Positions 1 through 8,098 of a stretch of DNA of 62,953 nucleotides are shown piece after piece. The notes under the pieces were generated by a model, which had not been told where the DNA came from, did not search any database, and was given only the letters and a program-made list of their open reading frames with translations. Numbering within the stretch: the stretch's first letter is position 1; every line of letters begins with the position of its first letter. The stretch lies in contig JANYHF010000112.1 in assembly GCA_025359185.1 (NCBI GenBank), positions 1 to 62,953 on the forward strand, written 5' to 3'. A program made the translations under genes and the position numbers. The DNA comes from Hyphomicrobiaceae bacterium (GTDB lineage Bacteria; Pseudomonadota; Alphaproteobacteria; Rhizobiales; Hyphomicrobiaceae).

Positions 1-507
1 GCCGTCGACCTGTTCGGCCATGGCGGCGCCAAGACGCTGGGCCACCTTGAGAAGGAAATCCACGACAAGGAAGCACGGTTGGACACAGCACAAGGTCCCC
101 TCCTGCGCTATATCTCGGTGCTGGCACTCACCGTCTATTCGGACGCGAAAGGCGACCAGCTCCGGCTGGTCGAGAACCGGCAGGAGTTTACGGGCGGCCG
201 GACGCGCTGGCGCGATCTCGACGCATCGGTCAGTGAAAAGCTGAAACTCGACGAAGACGCGCAAATGGCAATTCCGCGAGCGCTCGCAGAAGAACTGAAC
301 ATCCAGCGCTTTCAGCAACTGTCGGAACTGCGTCAGTCGACAACGCGCGAGCTTTCGCCCAGCTATCCCGGCCTCATGACCGAGACCACCCTTTTCAAGA
401 CGGACATCCTGATCGACCCGGCCGAGCACATCAACGCCTACAGCGAGGAGCAGGACGACAAAACCACATTCTTCGTTTGGGTGTTGGATAGACGGGGCCG
501 TCGCTGA
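1..507 (+). CDS. C-terminal part of an unidentified protein, cut by the window edge
   Basis: The frame is open from the first base (AVDLFGHGGAKTLG...) to a TGA at 505-507, giving 168 residues and no start inside the window. No signature motif is recognised. The tail is soluble and charged, with no membrane segment or signal peptide. It lies directly 5' of a truncated Csb2 gene on the same strand. In type I-G CRISPR loci that position is often taken by csb1/cas7, but I see no Csb1-like motif, so a CRISPR role is only a guess from position. Confidence 0.55.
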   Translation, partial: AVDLFGHGGAKTLGHLEKEIHDKEARLDTAQGPLLRYISVLALTVYSDAKGDQLRLVENRQEFTGGRTRWRDLDASVSEKLKLDEDAQMAIPRALAEELNIQRFQQLSELRQSTTRELSPSYPGLMTETTLFKTDILIDPAEHINAYSEEQDDKTTFFVWVLDRRGRR

Positions 508-612
508 GCCGGCCCGGTCGGCAGCCGGCCAAGGCCGGCTACCGGCGCGAACAACGTTGCCCGATGCAATTGGACCTTGTGCCGGCGCCCGGCATCCCTC
601 ATCTTACGGAGC

Positions 613-1398
613 ATGTCCGAAACACGATCAGGGTCCTCGCGTCGGCCGGCGCGACCGCACTACCCGGCGCTGGTGCAAGTTTGGCGCTGGCAAGTCTCTG
701 GGGCTAGTGAGCCGATGCCGCTCAACTGGGCGCTCGCCGTTGGTGACGCCGTCATGGACGCGCTGATGGAGACGTCCTGGGCCCTGTCGGGCAGCGCCAA
801 GTTACCGGTGTGCCTGCACGGCCCCGACGATCCCAAGGGGTCCGGCTGGACGCACGAGCACGCCTTCGTGCTGTCCGAGGACACCGACGGCGACGGCCTG
901 ATCGACCACATCACCGTATCCGCCGCTATCGGTCTCGATCCGCGCGCCATCCGGCTGCTGGCCGCGACCGACCGGCTGACGCTATCGCGTGGTACCCATG
1001 TGCATCTCACGCCGGAGCGGATGACGGATCTGTCTGCGCTGCCGCCGGGCTTGCGCGGACCGTCCCGCAACTGGGTGTCCCGCACCGCCTATCTGCCGCC
1101 GAACGATCGAGAAAAATTCGGCAGCCGGGACGCCGCACGCCAGCTCAAGAGCGAGATCGGCAAGCGCGGTCTCGCCGCCCCTCTGGTGGGCCGGCCCGAA
1201 TGGCTGGAACCGATCGAACATGGCGGCGAAACGTTGGGGCCCGAAAGCTTCCATCGGGACAAAGACAATGGTGGCGTCCCACCCAAGGGATCGGAACCGT
1301 GCGTATTCCGCTTGACTTTCGCGGCCCCAGTCGCCGGCCCGCTCGCCTTCGGCTGGTCCTGCCATCGCGGCCTGGGGATGTTCGTGCCGGAGGGGTAG
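613..1398 (+). pseudogene. csb2: Truncated Csb2-like gene: Cas6-like half of a type I-G Cas5-Cas6 fusion
   Basis: The 261-residue product carries the hallmark region of Csb2 (GSU0054 family): HEHAF at residues 81-85 followed by GDGLIDH at 93-99, and a glycine-rich CHRGLGMF near the C terminus, typical of RAMP/Cas6 folds. Csb2 proteins are usually about 480-550 residues and start with a Cas5 domain. That half is absent here, and the upstream frame is closed by stops. The ATG at 613 is the best start; a TTG at 577 is possible. If the stub is still made, its Cas6-like domain could be the only crRNA-processing activity near the type III locus, since no separate cas6 is seen. It converges on the CARF gene with 3 bp between the stops. 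Truncation is clear; residual function is not. Confidence 0.7.
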
Positions 1399-1401
1399 CG
1401 C

Positions 1402-2691
1402 TCAGGTTTTGTTGACGGGGCGAGCCGAGACAATTGCTATTGCATTCGGTTCGGCGTTTAGGCCAACCGCCCAACCTTTGTCTGTTTCGCTAACTTTATA
1501 GTGAGCGACTTGCGGAAGTACCTGTGTCGCGGTAGGCGACGCCCCAAAACGTTTAGCGAGCGCATCAGAGACGCGCTTCTTTACGGATTTGAACATGTCC
1601 TGCGCGCTTTTTCGAAGGGCTACTTCTCTGTCTTGCTCGTGCTCCTCTTTGTCTAGCTCGCGATCCTTCGAGGCCTTTATCTTCTCCAGTTCGTTCAGCA
1701 ATGCATCTAGCCCCGCTTTGAAGGTATAATATACTTCAGACCGTGTCCCAGGGTAACAATCAGCCCAAAATTCAAAGAATTTTTTATATGCATGGCTCTT
1801 GCGGTCCAGGAATTGTTTGTAGGCGGCCCATCCGCTCTGTTCGTCGCCGGCGCCTCCAGGGCCATAGCCAACCCAACCCTCCATTCGGGCTGTTGCCAGG
1901 ACTCGGTAGAACGCAAACTCCTGGTCACCCAGCTCCACTGTGTTGTCACCGATGCTGACCGTTCTCGATTGCAGATCTAGACGGATTTCCGGAACTCCGA
2001 GAGCAGCTTTGGCGTGGTCAATCATTCGCCTGTAATCGATGTCGCCCTTAGGGAAGGGGCGCCGTCGCAAGTAATCACCTAGTGGCACGAACGGGCTTCT
2101 CACCATATAAATTCGTGCGTTTTTGGCAATGAGTGGTTTACTTTTCATTGCCTGGGGTTGACTCGGCCAAAAGAAATCGCTGCAATTTTCGAAATCAGGT
2201 GGCTCGACCAAAACATGCGATAGTTCATCCTGGGCACGGCCGAAGAGTGACAATGCTGCGTGCGCGTAGCTCCCCATGGTCTTGCGTCCGCCGGCCAACG
2301 ATACGTGCAACCTGTGATTGGCCGGTCTCGCAAGTTGTTCGATCAGCGTGGACAAGCCGTTGGCATAGGCGACATTCTCGTCGCGCTTGCGGATATCATG
2401 CACCTCCTCACCTGTTGATTTGATCTTCGGCACCAAGAAACTCGGCTCTACGGGCGCTATGCCGTATTGGCGAAAGAGTGCCGCGAGTTGACTTTCTGGT
2501 CCCACAAGCACCGCTTTGGAATCATTGCGTCCCTTGACCGTCGTCACAACATGGATTTCGTCCGGTACCCATGGGTTCGGTGTTGGCTCCAACTCTTCCG
2601 GCTCCGGCTGCAACAGTGCGAACACGGTCTCGGTGACGATTGCTGGCGCCTGACCCAAGGTAATCACCAGGATATTTCGATAGTACGTCAT
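1402..2691 (-). CDS. CARF-domain protein of the NE0113/Csm6-like family with probable winged helix
   Basis: This 429-residue protein should sense the cyclic oligoadenylate made by Cas10. Residues 1-195 form a CARF Rossmann fold: an N-terminal strand NILVITLG, the motif APAIVTET at 15-22, and the family hallmark SLAGGRKTMG at 131-140 followed by ALSLFGR and LSHVLV. This matches the NE0113 (TIGR02584) family, some members of which are annotated as ring nucleases. Residues about 237-275 read like a winged helix (strand, turn, VELGDQEFAFYRVLA). They are followed by a charged helical region (about 325-380) with no recognisable HEPN RxxxxH or PD-ExK nuclease motif. Start ATG at 2691 has a strong GGGAGGGTG ribosome site. 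It is the second gene of a two-gene operon, 12 bp after the small protein at 2704-3066, and divergent from cas10. Whether it is a ring nuclease, a regulator or both cannot be told from sequence. Confidence 0.85.
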   Translation of the reverse strand: MTYYRNILVITLGQAPAIVTETVFALLQPEPEELEPTPNPWVPDEIHVVTTVKGRNDSKAVLVGPESQLAALFRQYGIAPVEPSFLVPKIKSTGEEVHDIRKRDENVAYANGLSTLIEQLARPANHRLHVSLAGGRKTMGSYAHAALSLFGRAQDELSHVLVEPPDFENCSDFFWPSQPQAMKSKPLIAKNARIYMVRSPFVPLGDYLRRRPFPKGDIDYRRMIDHAKAALGVPEIRLDLQSRTVSIGDNTVELGDQEFAFYRVLATARMEGWVGYGPGGAGDEQSGWAAYKQFLDRKSHAYKKFFEFWADCYPGTRSEVYYTFKAGLDALLNELEKIKASKDRELDKEEHEQDREVALRKSAQDMFKSVKKRVSDALAKRFGASPTATQVLPQVAHYKVSETDKGWAVGLNAEPNAIAIVSARPVNKT

Positions 2692-2703
2692 CGCACCCTC
2701 CCC

Positions 2704-3066
2704 TCAAACCCACACCCAGCCGGCATGGCGGAACACCTGCGTCTTGCGGTTCGAGCCATCGGCGAGCCTGACCTCCACACTATCACGCACCGAGAATGCG
2801 TACACCGGATCGATCCCCGCCGCGGACAGCGCCCGCTCAAGCGGCGCCATGAGATACGGCGCCCCGCCAAGCATCGCGGCCTCGGCCCGCTCGGCCCGCG
2901 CCAGGGTCGCCAGCGCCGCCGCGCGCGTCTCGATGGTCGCCCGGTCCGGGCAGGCCTCGAAGGTGAGAAGGCGCTGGATGGCCGCCCGATCCGAGCCATC
3001 GACGAGGCCGGCAGCGGCCTGCTCGGCAGTTGCCTCGTGCAGCGTGAGATTGAGTATGCGGGTCAT
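2704..3066 (-). CDS. Small CRISPR-linked protein of unknown function
   Basis: The 120-residue protein starts at ATG 3066 and ends 12 bp before the CARF gene, so the two are surely co-transcribed. The N terminus (ILNLTLHEATAEQ) is followed by an alanine-rich helical middle and two striking motifs, GGAPYLMAPLE at 67-77 and YAFSVRDSVE at 89-98. The C terminus is aromatic (FRHAGWVWV). There is no signal peptide or membrane helix. I recall similar small proteins beside NE0113-type CARF genes, but cannot give a family name or function. The invariant-looking GGAPYL and S-x-R-D/E-S motifs would suit a small nucleotide-binding or processing enzyme, which is speculation. Candidate roles are a partner of the CARF protein, a ring nuclease, or an unrelated linked gene. 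Confidence 0.7.
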   Translation of the reverse strand: MTRILNLTLHEATAEQAAAGLVDGSDRAAIQRLLTFEACPDRATIETRAAALATLARAERAEAAMLGGAPYLMAPLERALSAAGIDPVYAFSVRDSVEVRLADGSNRKTQVFRHAGWVWV

Positions 3067-3598
3067 GGCCTTGGGTCTCCAATCGGTGTGTTAGAGGCAA
3101 TGCGCAGGACACCACTATCGCATGCCTGGCACAGGGATGACGCGCGCAACGTTGCTCAATCCGCACTCGGAACTGCCGTTCAGTGCTTTCGCAAATTCTC
3201 GAAGCTCGCGGGGGATCAATTGCAACACGCAGAGATCGATCTCGCCAGTCTGGCCAACGATCAGCTTTACGTCGCAGAGGCCAAGACCATGCTTCGCAAC
3301 CGAGAGGCGGCTCGCGAAGCGATCGACCTTGTTGTTGGCTTGCGAAAGTCGGTCGTCGGACCCGCCCGGATCGGCTAAGCTTGGCTTGTCTGCGGCGATC
3401 TGTTGGATGACGAAGCCGCGCGGCGCGAGGTGGCCGGCAACAACGATGTTGTCTATGTCGCCGGTCTATCGGAAATCGCGACCATCCGCGCAGCGCTTCC
3501 GGCGCTGATCTCCTAGCTGGTGCGCACGACCGCCTCGGCCACAACCTGGCCCGCTTGATTTTTCCCTCGCCTGCGGAGTAGCCTTGGCGAAGGTGGTC
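3067..3598. other. Region between the CARF operon and the CRISPR array
   Basis: About 530 bp hold no convincing intact gene. The promoter of the CARF operon must lie near 3070-3150 on the minus strand and the CRISPR leader near 3450-3598, but no clear -35/-10 pair stands out. The T/A-rich patch at 3556-3570 is the most leader-like stretch. The start-less frame at 3118-3465 is listed separately. Confidence 0.4.
3118..3465 (-). pseudogene. Start-less open frame, possible gene remnant
   Basis: The minus frame is open for 116 codons between a TAG at 3468-3466 and a TAG at 3117-3115. It reads as a plausible soluble protein (DNIVVAGHLAPRGFVIQQIA ... LCVLQLIPRELREFAKALN), and its third-position GC is higher than that of the overlapping plus frame. 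No ATG, GTG or TTG occurs near its beginning, so it is not an intact gene. It points the same way as the CARF operon just downstream. It may be the 3' part of a deleted CRISPR accessory gene, or only a chance open frame in GC-rich DNA. Confidence 0.25.
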
Positions 3599-3769
3599 GC
3601 GCACTTGCCAGCCAGGTGCGCCCTCACTGAAACACGGATTGCAGCAGGACACGTAGTCCTGCTGGATGCGCACTTGCCATCCAGGTGCGCCCTCACTGAA
3701 CCAATGTGTCGCCCACGTTGCCGACGGAGCCGACGCGCACTTGCCAGGCGAGTTCGTCCCTATTGAAAC
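3599..3769 (+). CRISPR. CRISPR mini-array, three repeats and two spacers
   Basis: Three 35-bp repeats lie at 3599-3633, 3668-3702 and 3735-3769, all beginning GCGCACTTGCCA. Repeats 1 and 3 end in GAAAC, while repeat 2 ends GAACC. The spacers are 34 bp (3634-3667) and 32 bp (3703-3734). Repeats 1 and 2 differ at two positions. Repeat 3 differs from repeat 1 at about eight, as expected for a degenerate terminal repeat distal to the leader, so transcription is probably rightward. In repeats 1 and 2 GCGCAC pairs with GTGCGC (6-bp stem, 11-nt loop); repeat 3 has lost this stem. The array lies between the divergent CARF and cas10 operons. With only two spacers and no adaptation genes in view, it is either a relic or a satellite of a larger array elsewhere. 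Confidence 0.85.
3642..3664. repeat. Perfect inverted repeat inside CRISPR spacer 1
   Basis: CAGCAGGAC (3642-3650) and GTCCTGCTG (3656-3664) form a 9-bp perfect stem around the loop ACGTA. The palindrome fills 23 of the 34 spacer bases, so the crRNA itself would fold. It may reflect a protospacer taken from a terminator or operator hairpin. Confidence 0.8.
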
Positions 3770-3804
3770 GCGATGATGGAAAGGTCGACAAGCCCGGCTA
3801 CCGC

Positions 3805-3823
3805 GCACGTCCCCGCGACGTGC
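3805..3823. promoter_or_regulatory. Inverted repeat between the CRISPR array and cas10
   Basis: GCACGTC (3805-3811) and GACGTGC (3817-3823) form a perfect 7-bp stem with a CCCGC loop, 36 bp after the last CRISPR repeat and 164 bp before the cas10 start. No T-run follows, so it is more likely an operator or processing hairpin than an intrinsic terminator. Confidence 0.45.
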
Positions 3824-3986
3824 ACCCTCAGCGCTGTGCACGCCCGCTCCGAGCAACGTTGCCTGGACCCGTCGGCCAGATCGCCGGCGCTACGGTGCAT
3901 TACAACACGTGCAGCCGCCAGCATCGATTGCTGTTGTGTGCCGTATGCCGACAGTGCAGGATCGGACCGTTGCCTGCGGGGGTGCC

Positions 3987-5714
3987 ATGAGCCAAGCGTA
4001 TTATGTCGTCCTGATCGAGACGGCGAGCAACCAGCGGACCATTTTCCAGACCAATCGGCTGCGCGAGAATCTCGGCGCGTCCGAGCAGATCCACGGCGTC
4101 GGCACTCGGTATGTCATCGAGGCGGCAATCAAGGCGCTGAACGGCGACGGCAGGGTCGCGTCCAGGCCGTGGGACTTCGACAAGCTGTTGGCCAACAAGA
4201 ATCTCAATCCACCGATTGAACGGACCGGAGCGCCGGCGGACGCCGTTGAGATTGTGATCGCCACGTCTGGCAAGGCGATTTTGATCGCAAAAGACAGGAC
4301 TCGGGCCGAAGACATCGTCACCTTTGTGACGAAGCAAACGCTCCTGAAATCGCCTGGCGTCAGCGCGCACGGAGCGGTCGTCGAATTCACCGACACGACG
4401 GTCGATGGCCTCAACACGGCGATATTCCAAGCCCATTTGCGGTTGGAGAGACTGGCATCCATCCTGCCATCGAACGAGCGACGCTTTGCCCGCCTGCCCT
4501 TAGTTGAGGATTGCCGATCGAGCGGCATGCCGGCGCAGATCGACTGGAGGCGCAATGCCCCCAAGGGACCGATCGCAAGTTCCCTGGCCTGCCGCCGCGA
4601 CGTGTTCAAAGACGCGCGACGGCGATTGCACAACGCGTTGCTCGAAGACGGCGAACGGTGGCGCAACCTCAAACTTGTCCAGAACATCGACAGGATTGAA
4701 AATGAGCGTGGCCGCTGGCTCGCCATCGTGCACGCCGATGGCAATGGGCTCGGCAAGATCTTCATGGACTTCAAGAAGCATCTTCCGCCGGTGCCGAATG
4801 GCAAGTCGGCGTTTCGCCATTACATCGATACGCTGCGGGCATTCTCGGTTGGCATCGATCAGTGTACGCGGCGTGCGGCGCGGAGAGGCATCGATCATGC
4901 CTGGAAGGACACAGCGAAATACATTCCGTTCATTCCCGTCGTTCTCGGCGGCGACGACCTGACGATCCTGTGCGAAGGCGCAAAGGCCATCGACTTCACC
5001 GTCGAATTCCTGCGCGCCTTCGAGGATGAGACTGCGCGATGTCCCGAGGTGAAGGCCGTTGCCGAACACGGCCTCAGTGCCTGTGCGGGCGTCGCCATCG
5101 TCAAGCCGCACTTCCCGTTCCACCGCGCCTACGAACTGGCCGAAGGTCTGATCAAGCAGGCCAAGGCCGTGAAGACGTGGGCGGTCGACGATAAGAGCGT
5201 TCCGGTCCCGTGCTCGGCATTTGATTTCCAGATCCTGTTCGACTCCTCCGGCGGCGACCTTGAGCCGATCCGTGCACGGATGGCGGCCGTCAACGAACCG
5301 AATACGCGCCTGACGTTCCGGCCCTATGTCGTGACGGATCATGGCAAGTTCAACAGGGTCACGGATGCCAAGAACCTGACCTGGCTCACTCAACACCACC
5401 TTGACCGTCTGTTGGACGCCCGATCCGCCCTTGAAAAAAAGGTATCAAGCGACGAGCCGGATCAGCGAGGCGACCGCTCTGTCCTGCCCCGTACACAGCA
5501 GCACGCACTGCGCGAAGCGCTGCACGACGGCATCGCAGCGTCCGATGCACGCCTCAAGGAGATCGAGCATCGCTATCCCATCGGCTGGGACGCATTGCGA
5601 AAGGAAAAGTCGCTGTTTTTCCCGGCTGTCGACAAAAAGGGCGACTTCACCCGCACCTATCTCATCGACGCCATGGACCTGATCGACCTCGCAAGCGCAG
5701 GGGAACGATCATGA
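3987..5714 (+). CDS. cas10: Cas10, HD-less, type III-D variant (cyclic oligoadenylate synthetase subunit)
   Basis: This 575-residue protein is the large subunit of the type III effector. The first palm motif is HADGNG at 249-254 and the second carries the catalytic GGDD at 321-324 (VLGGDDL), so cyclic oligoadenylate synthesis from ATP should be active. The N terminus (LIETASNQRTIFQTNRLREN) leads straight into the first palm. There is no HD nuclease domain, so single-stranded DNA cutting is not expected. The ATG at 3987 is preferred because the family-like sequence begins there; upstream in-frame codons are non-conserved. The stop overlaps the next start (ATGA), showing tight coupling. A CARF protein encoded divergently and a membrane protein at the operon end are the obvious candidates to respond to its signal. 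Confidence 0.92.
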   Translation: MSQAYYVVLIETASNQRTIFQTNRLRENLGASEQIHGVGTRYVIEAAIKALNGDGRVASRPWDFDKLLANKNLNPPIERTGAPADAVEIVIATSGKAILIAKDRTRAEDIVTFVTKQTLLKSPGVSAHGAVVEFTDTTVDGLNTAIFQAHLRLERLASILPSNERRFARLPLVEDCRSSGMPAQIDWRRNAPKGPIASSLACRRDVFKDARRRLHNALLEDGERWRNLKLVQNIDRIENERGRWLAIVHADGNGLGKIFMDFKKHLPPVPNGKSAFRHYIDTLRAFSVGIDQCTRRAARRGIDHAWKDTAKYIPFIPVVLGGDDLTILCEGAKAIDFTVEFLRAFEDETARCPEVKAVAEHGLSACAGVAIVKPHFPFHRAYELAEGLIKQAKAVKTWAVDDKSVPVPCSAFDFQILFDSSGGDLEPIRARMAAVNEPNTRLTFRPYVVTDHGKFNRVTDAKNLTWLTQHHLDRLLDARSALEKKVSSDEPDQRGDRSVLPRTQQHALREALHDGIAASDARLKEIEHRYPIGWDALRKEKSLFFPAVDKKGDFTRTYLIDAMDLIDLASAGERS

Positions 5715-8098
5715 CCGTCACGCCGTACACGCTGCATATCAGGATGACCTCCGACTGGCATATCGGCACCGGCACCGGTCGGCATGCCGGCATTGACCGG
5801 CTGGTTGCGCGCGACGCGGATCAATTGCCCTACATCCCGGCATCGACCGTGCGGAACATCTGGCGCGACGCGGCAGAGCGACTGGCGCTCGGTCTCGACA
5901 ATGGGACACCCGGAGGGTGGCAAGACCTCGTCCGCCAGCTGTTCGGCAGCCAGCCGGCGGGTCCAGACAAGACAGACGAAACGGAACCCGTCAGGAGTTG
6001 CGTCTTCGTCGGCGACGCCCGGCTGACCGACGGCATCGCCAGTTTCGCTGCGCACCGCGACATTCGCGACGCGCTGACCTTCATCAAGCCGGGCGTCGGG
6101 ATCGATGAAAGGACCGGCACCGCCAGGGATGACTTTCTGCGCTTTGAGGAAATCGCCATGGCCGGCCTCACCCTGTCAGCTCCAGTGACCTTCCGAAAGC
6201 CGGCGCAGGATGTTGATGCAGTCAAGTGGTTTCTCGTCGGCGCCGCCTGCCTGGTCGAGCGCATCGGCGCCAAGCGCCGCCGCGGCCTCGGCGCCTGCGA
6301 GGTGCGGCTGCTGGACACGGGCAACAATGGCGATTTCACGAAGCTCAGGCAAAGTGCCGCCACGAAGCTTCGCGAGCACACGGATAATAAGAAGCCAGCT
6401 CCGATTGTCGTGGATCGTACGCTTGCCGAACCCATGCCTAAAAGTCACAGCGGCCCCATGACCTGGCAGCAGGTCCCAATTGAAATCCGGCACCTCTCGC
6501 CGCTGATCATCGCCGACGAGGTGCAAGGCAACGTCATCACCACGCTGGACCACATTCCGGGCGGCTATCTGTTGCCGATCGTCAGCAACGCGGCGCGAAA
6601 GGCGGGGATCGCCAACGTGGGGGAGCGCATCGCCATCGGCGACCTGCGCGTCCTGCCGGCAACCATCGACGTCGCGGGTACGCGCGGCCTGCCGATTCCG
6701 CAGTCGTGGAGCGCCCTGAAGGACCAGGACCTGGAGGTGCCGTTCACGGTCCACAATGTGCTGCTCATTGACGATCCGCAAAGTGGCCCGCAATTGAAGG
6801 CTGTCCGCAAGGGCTATGTCTCGGCCAAGGGCGGTGACGCGGCCTGGCAGCCATCGCTGAAAACAAGCCTGCGCACGCACAACGTCATCGAGGACGAGTT
6901 TCAGACGCCGACGGAGGACGTCGGCGGCGTGTTCACCTACGAGGCCATCGAGCCGGGAGCGGTGTTCCGCTCGGTCGTGCAATTGCTCGGCAACGACGCG
7001 GAGGTGAAAGCACTCAAAGAAGAACTTGGGAAACTGTCGGCCATCCATCTCGGTCGCGCCAAGCAGGCGGGATACGGCGAGGCAAGGCTCGAATTGAAAG
7101 GACCAGATCGCGACGTTGTTTGCACCCCGCGAAGGGGCGAGCTGTTGGTCTGGCTTGAAACCGACGCCGTGCTGCCCGGCGACGATCTCGCATCGGTCGC
7201 GGACCTCGACTCGCTCGCCAAGGCCGTTGCCGGCGTCCTGGACTCGACTGCGAAGATGGATGCCATCTTTGACCTCGAAAATAGTCGCGCCAACCTCCGT
7301 GCCCGCCGCGTGCAGTCCTGGCAGGCGCAGTGGGGACTGCCACGACCATCCCTGACCGTCCTGCAGGCCGGATCGGTGGCGCGGCTGAAACTGCGAACGG
7401 ACCAGACGCCTGAGGCGCTCAAACACCTGGCCACCGTCGGCATCGGCGAGCGCCGCGCCGAAGGCTTTGGCGCCGTGCGCCTGAACGATCCGCTCGTGAC
7501 CGGCACGCCGCAGGTGACAAAGGCATCGCCACAAGAGCGTGACGCGATCCGATCACACCCGTCGACCGACCCCATGGACAACTCGAAAATCCTTGCACTG
7601 CTCTCTGAGCGCGCCTGGAAGCGCCGCATCCTCGCCCGCGCCGAGGCGGTGATGAGCGACCCGTCCGAGCGCAAGACCTACCTCAACTTCGATGCGTTGG
7701 GAGGCACCCCAAGGATGAGCCAGCTCGGCGCGCTGCGCGCGCTTCTGACGGGGCTCGAACCCAAAGCATCGAACTCGATTGTCATGTGGATCAACCGCAA
7801 GATGAAATGGTCGGGACAGGGCGAGCGACCGGTTCCTGAAGGTTGGCTGAAACAGATCGATGAAATCGCTAGTCCCGGTGAAACCGTTTGGACGATTCTC
7901 GGTCTTGTCAAAAATGCCGATACTCCTCCGGTCGAGCCCGGCGCGTCACCGGATGTGAAGCGCGGGAAGCTGTGGAGTTTCGCCGTTGCCAACACGCTCC
8001 TCATCGCCATGCGCCATCACAAGCGAGCCAGTGAGCAGCCAGCGAAGGTCCCCGGAGCCGTGGCCAAACCAACACAAACGGCGGGAGGTCCCATATGA
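5711..8098 (+). CDS. cas7-5-11: Cas7-Cas5-Cas11 fusion subunit (Csx10-like) of type III-Dv effector
   Basis: The 795-residue protein combines parts that are usually separate. Residues 1-200 are a Cas7 (Csm3-like) domain with HIGTGTG and AGIDRLVARD, where Asp29 aligns with the catalytic Asp of Csm3, and a basic glycine loop KRRRGLGACEV. Residues about 250-620 resemble Csx10/Cas5 (IIADEVQGNVITTLDHIPGG and a second glycine loop, GIGERRAEGFG). Residues about 625-760 are helical and match Cas11 in position and size. The architecture matches Cas7-5-11 of the Synechocystis III-Dv complex. It overlaps cas10 and the following gene by 4 bp each (ATGA). It should bind the crRNA 5' tag and contribute one RNA-cleavage site. 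Confidence 0.85.
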   Translation: MTVTPYTLHIRMTSDWHIGTGTGRHAGIDRLVARDADQLPYIPASTVRNIWRDAAERLALGLDNGTPGGWQDLVRQLFGSQPAGPDKTDETEPVRSCVFVGDARLTDGIASFAAHRDIRDALTFIKPGVGIDERTGTARDDFLRFEEIAMAGLTLSAPVTFRKPAQDVDAVKWFLVGAACLVERIGAKRRRGLGACEVRLLDTGNNGDFTKLRQSAATKLREHTDNKKPAPIVVDRTLAEPMPKSHSGPMTWQQVPIEIRHLSPLIIADEVQGNVITTLDHIPGGYLLPIVSNAARKAGIANVGERIAIGDLRVLPATIDVAGTRGLPIPQSWSALKDQDLEVPFTVHNVLLIDDPQSGPQLKAVRKGYVSAKGGDAAWQPSLKTSLRTHNVIEDEFQTPTEDVGGVFTYEAIEPGAVFRSVVQLLGNDAEVKALKEELGKLSAIHLGRAKQAGYGEARLELKGPDRDVVCTPRRGELLVWLETDAVLPGDDLASVADLDSLAKAVAGVLDSTAKMDAIFDLENSRANLRARRVQSWQAQWGLPRPSLTVLQAGSVARLKLRTDQTPEALKHLATVGIGERRAEGFGAVRLNDPLVTGTPQVTKASPQERDAIRSHPSTDPMDNSKILALLSERAWKRRILARAEAVMSDPSERKTYLNFDALGGTPRMSQLGALRALLTGLEPKASNSIVMWINRKMKWSGQGERPVPEGWLKQIDEIASPGETVWTILGLVKNADTPPVEPGASPDVKRGKLWSFAVANTLLIAMRHHKRASEQPAKVPGAVAKPTQTAGGPI

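Noticed and set aside
1-507. Assignment of the partial first gene to cas3 or csb1
   Set aside because: No helicase, HD or Csb1 motif is visible in the part present; position alone is not enough.
2467-3378. Plus-strand frame of 303 codons across the CARF operon, including a helical-looking 92-codon end from ATG 3100
   Set aside because: It runs antisense to two supported genes, has no ribosome site, and its third-position GC is lower than the minus frame.
6176-7534. Long minus frame of about 450 codons opposite the Cas7-5-11 gene
   Set aside because: Cas7/Csx10 motifs and ATGA overlaps fix the plus strand as coding.
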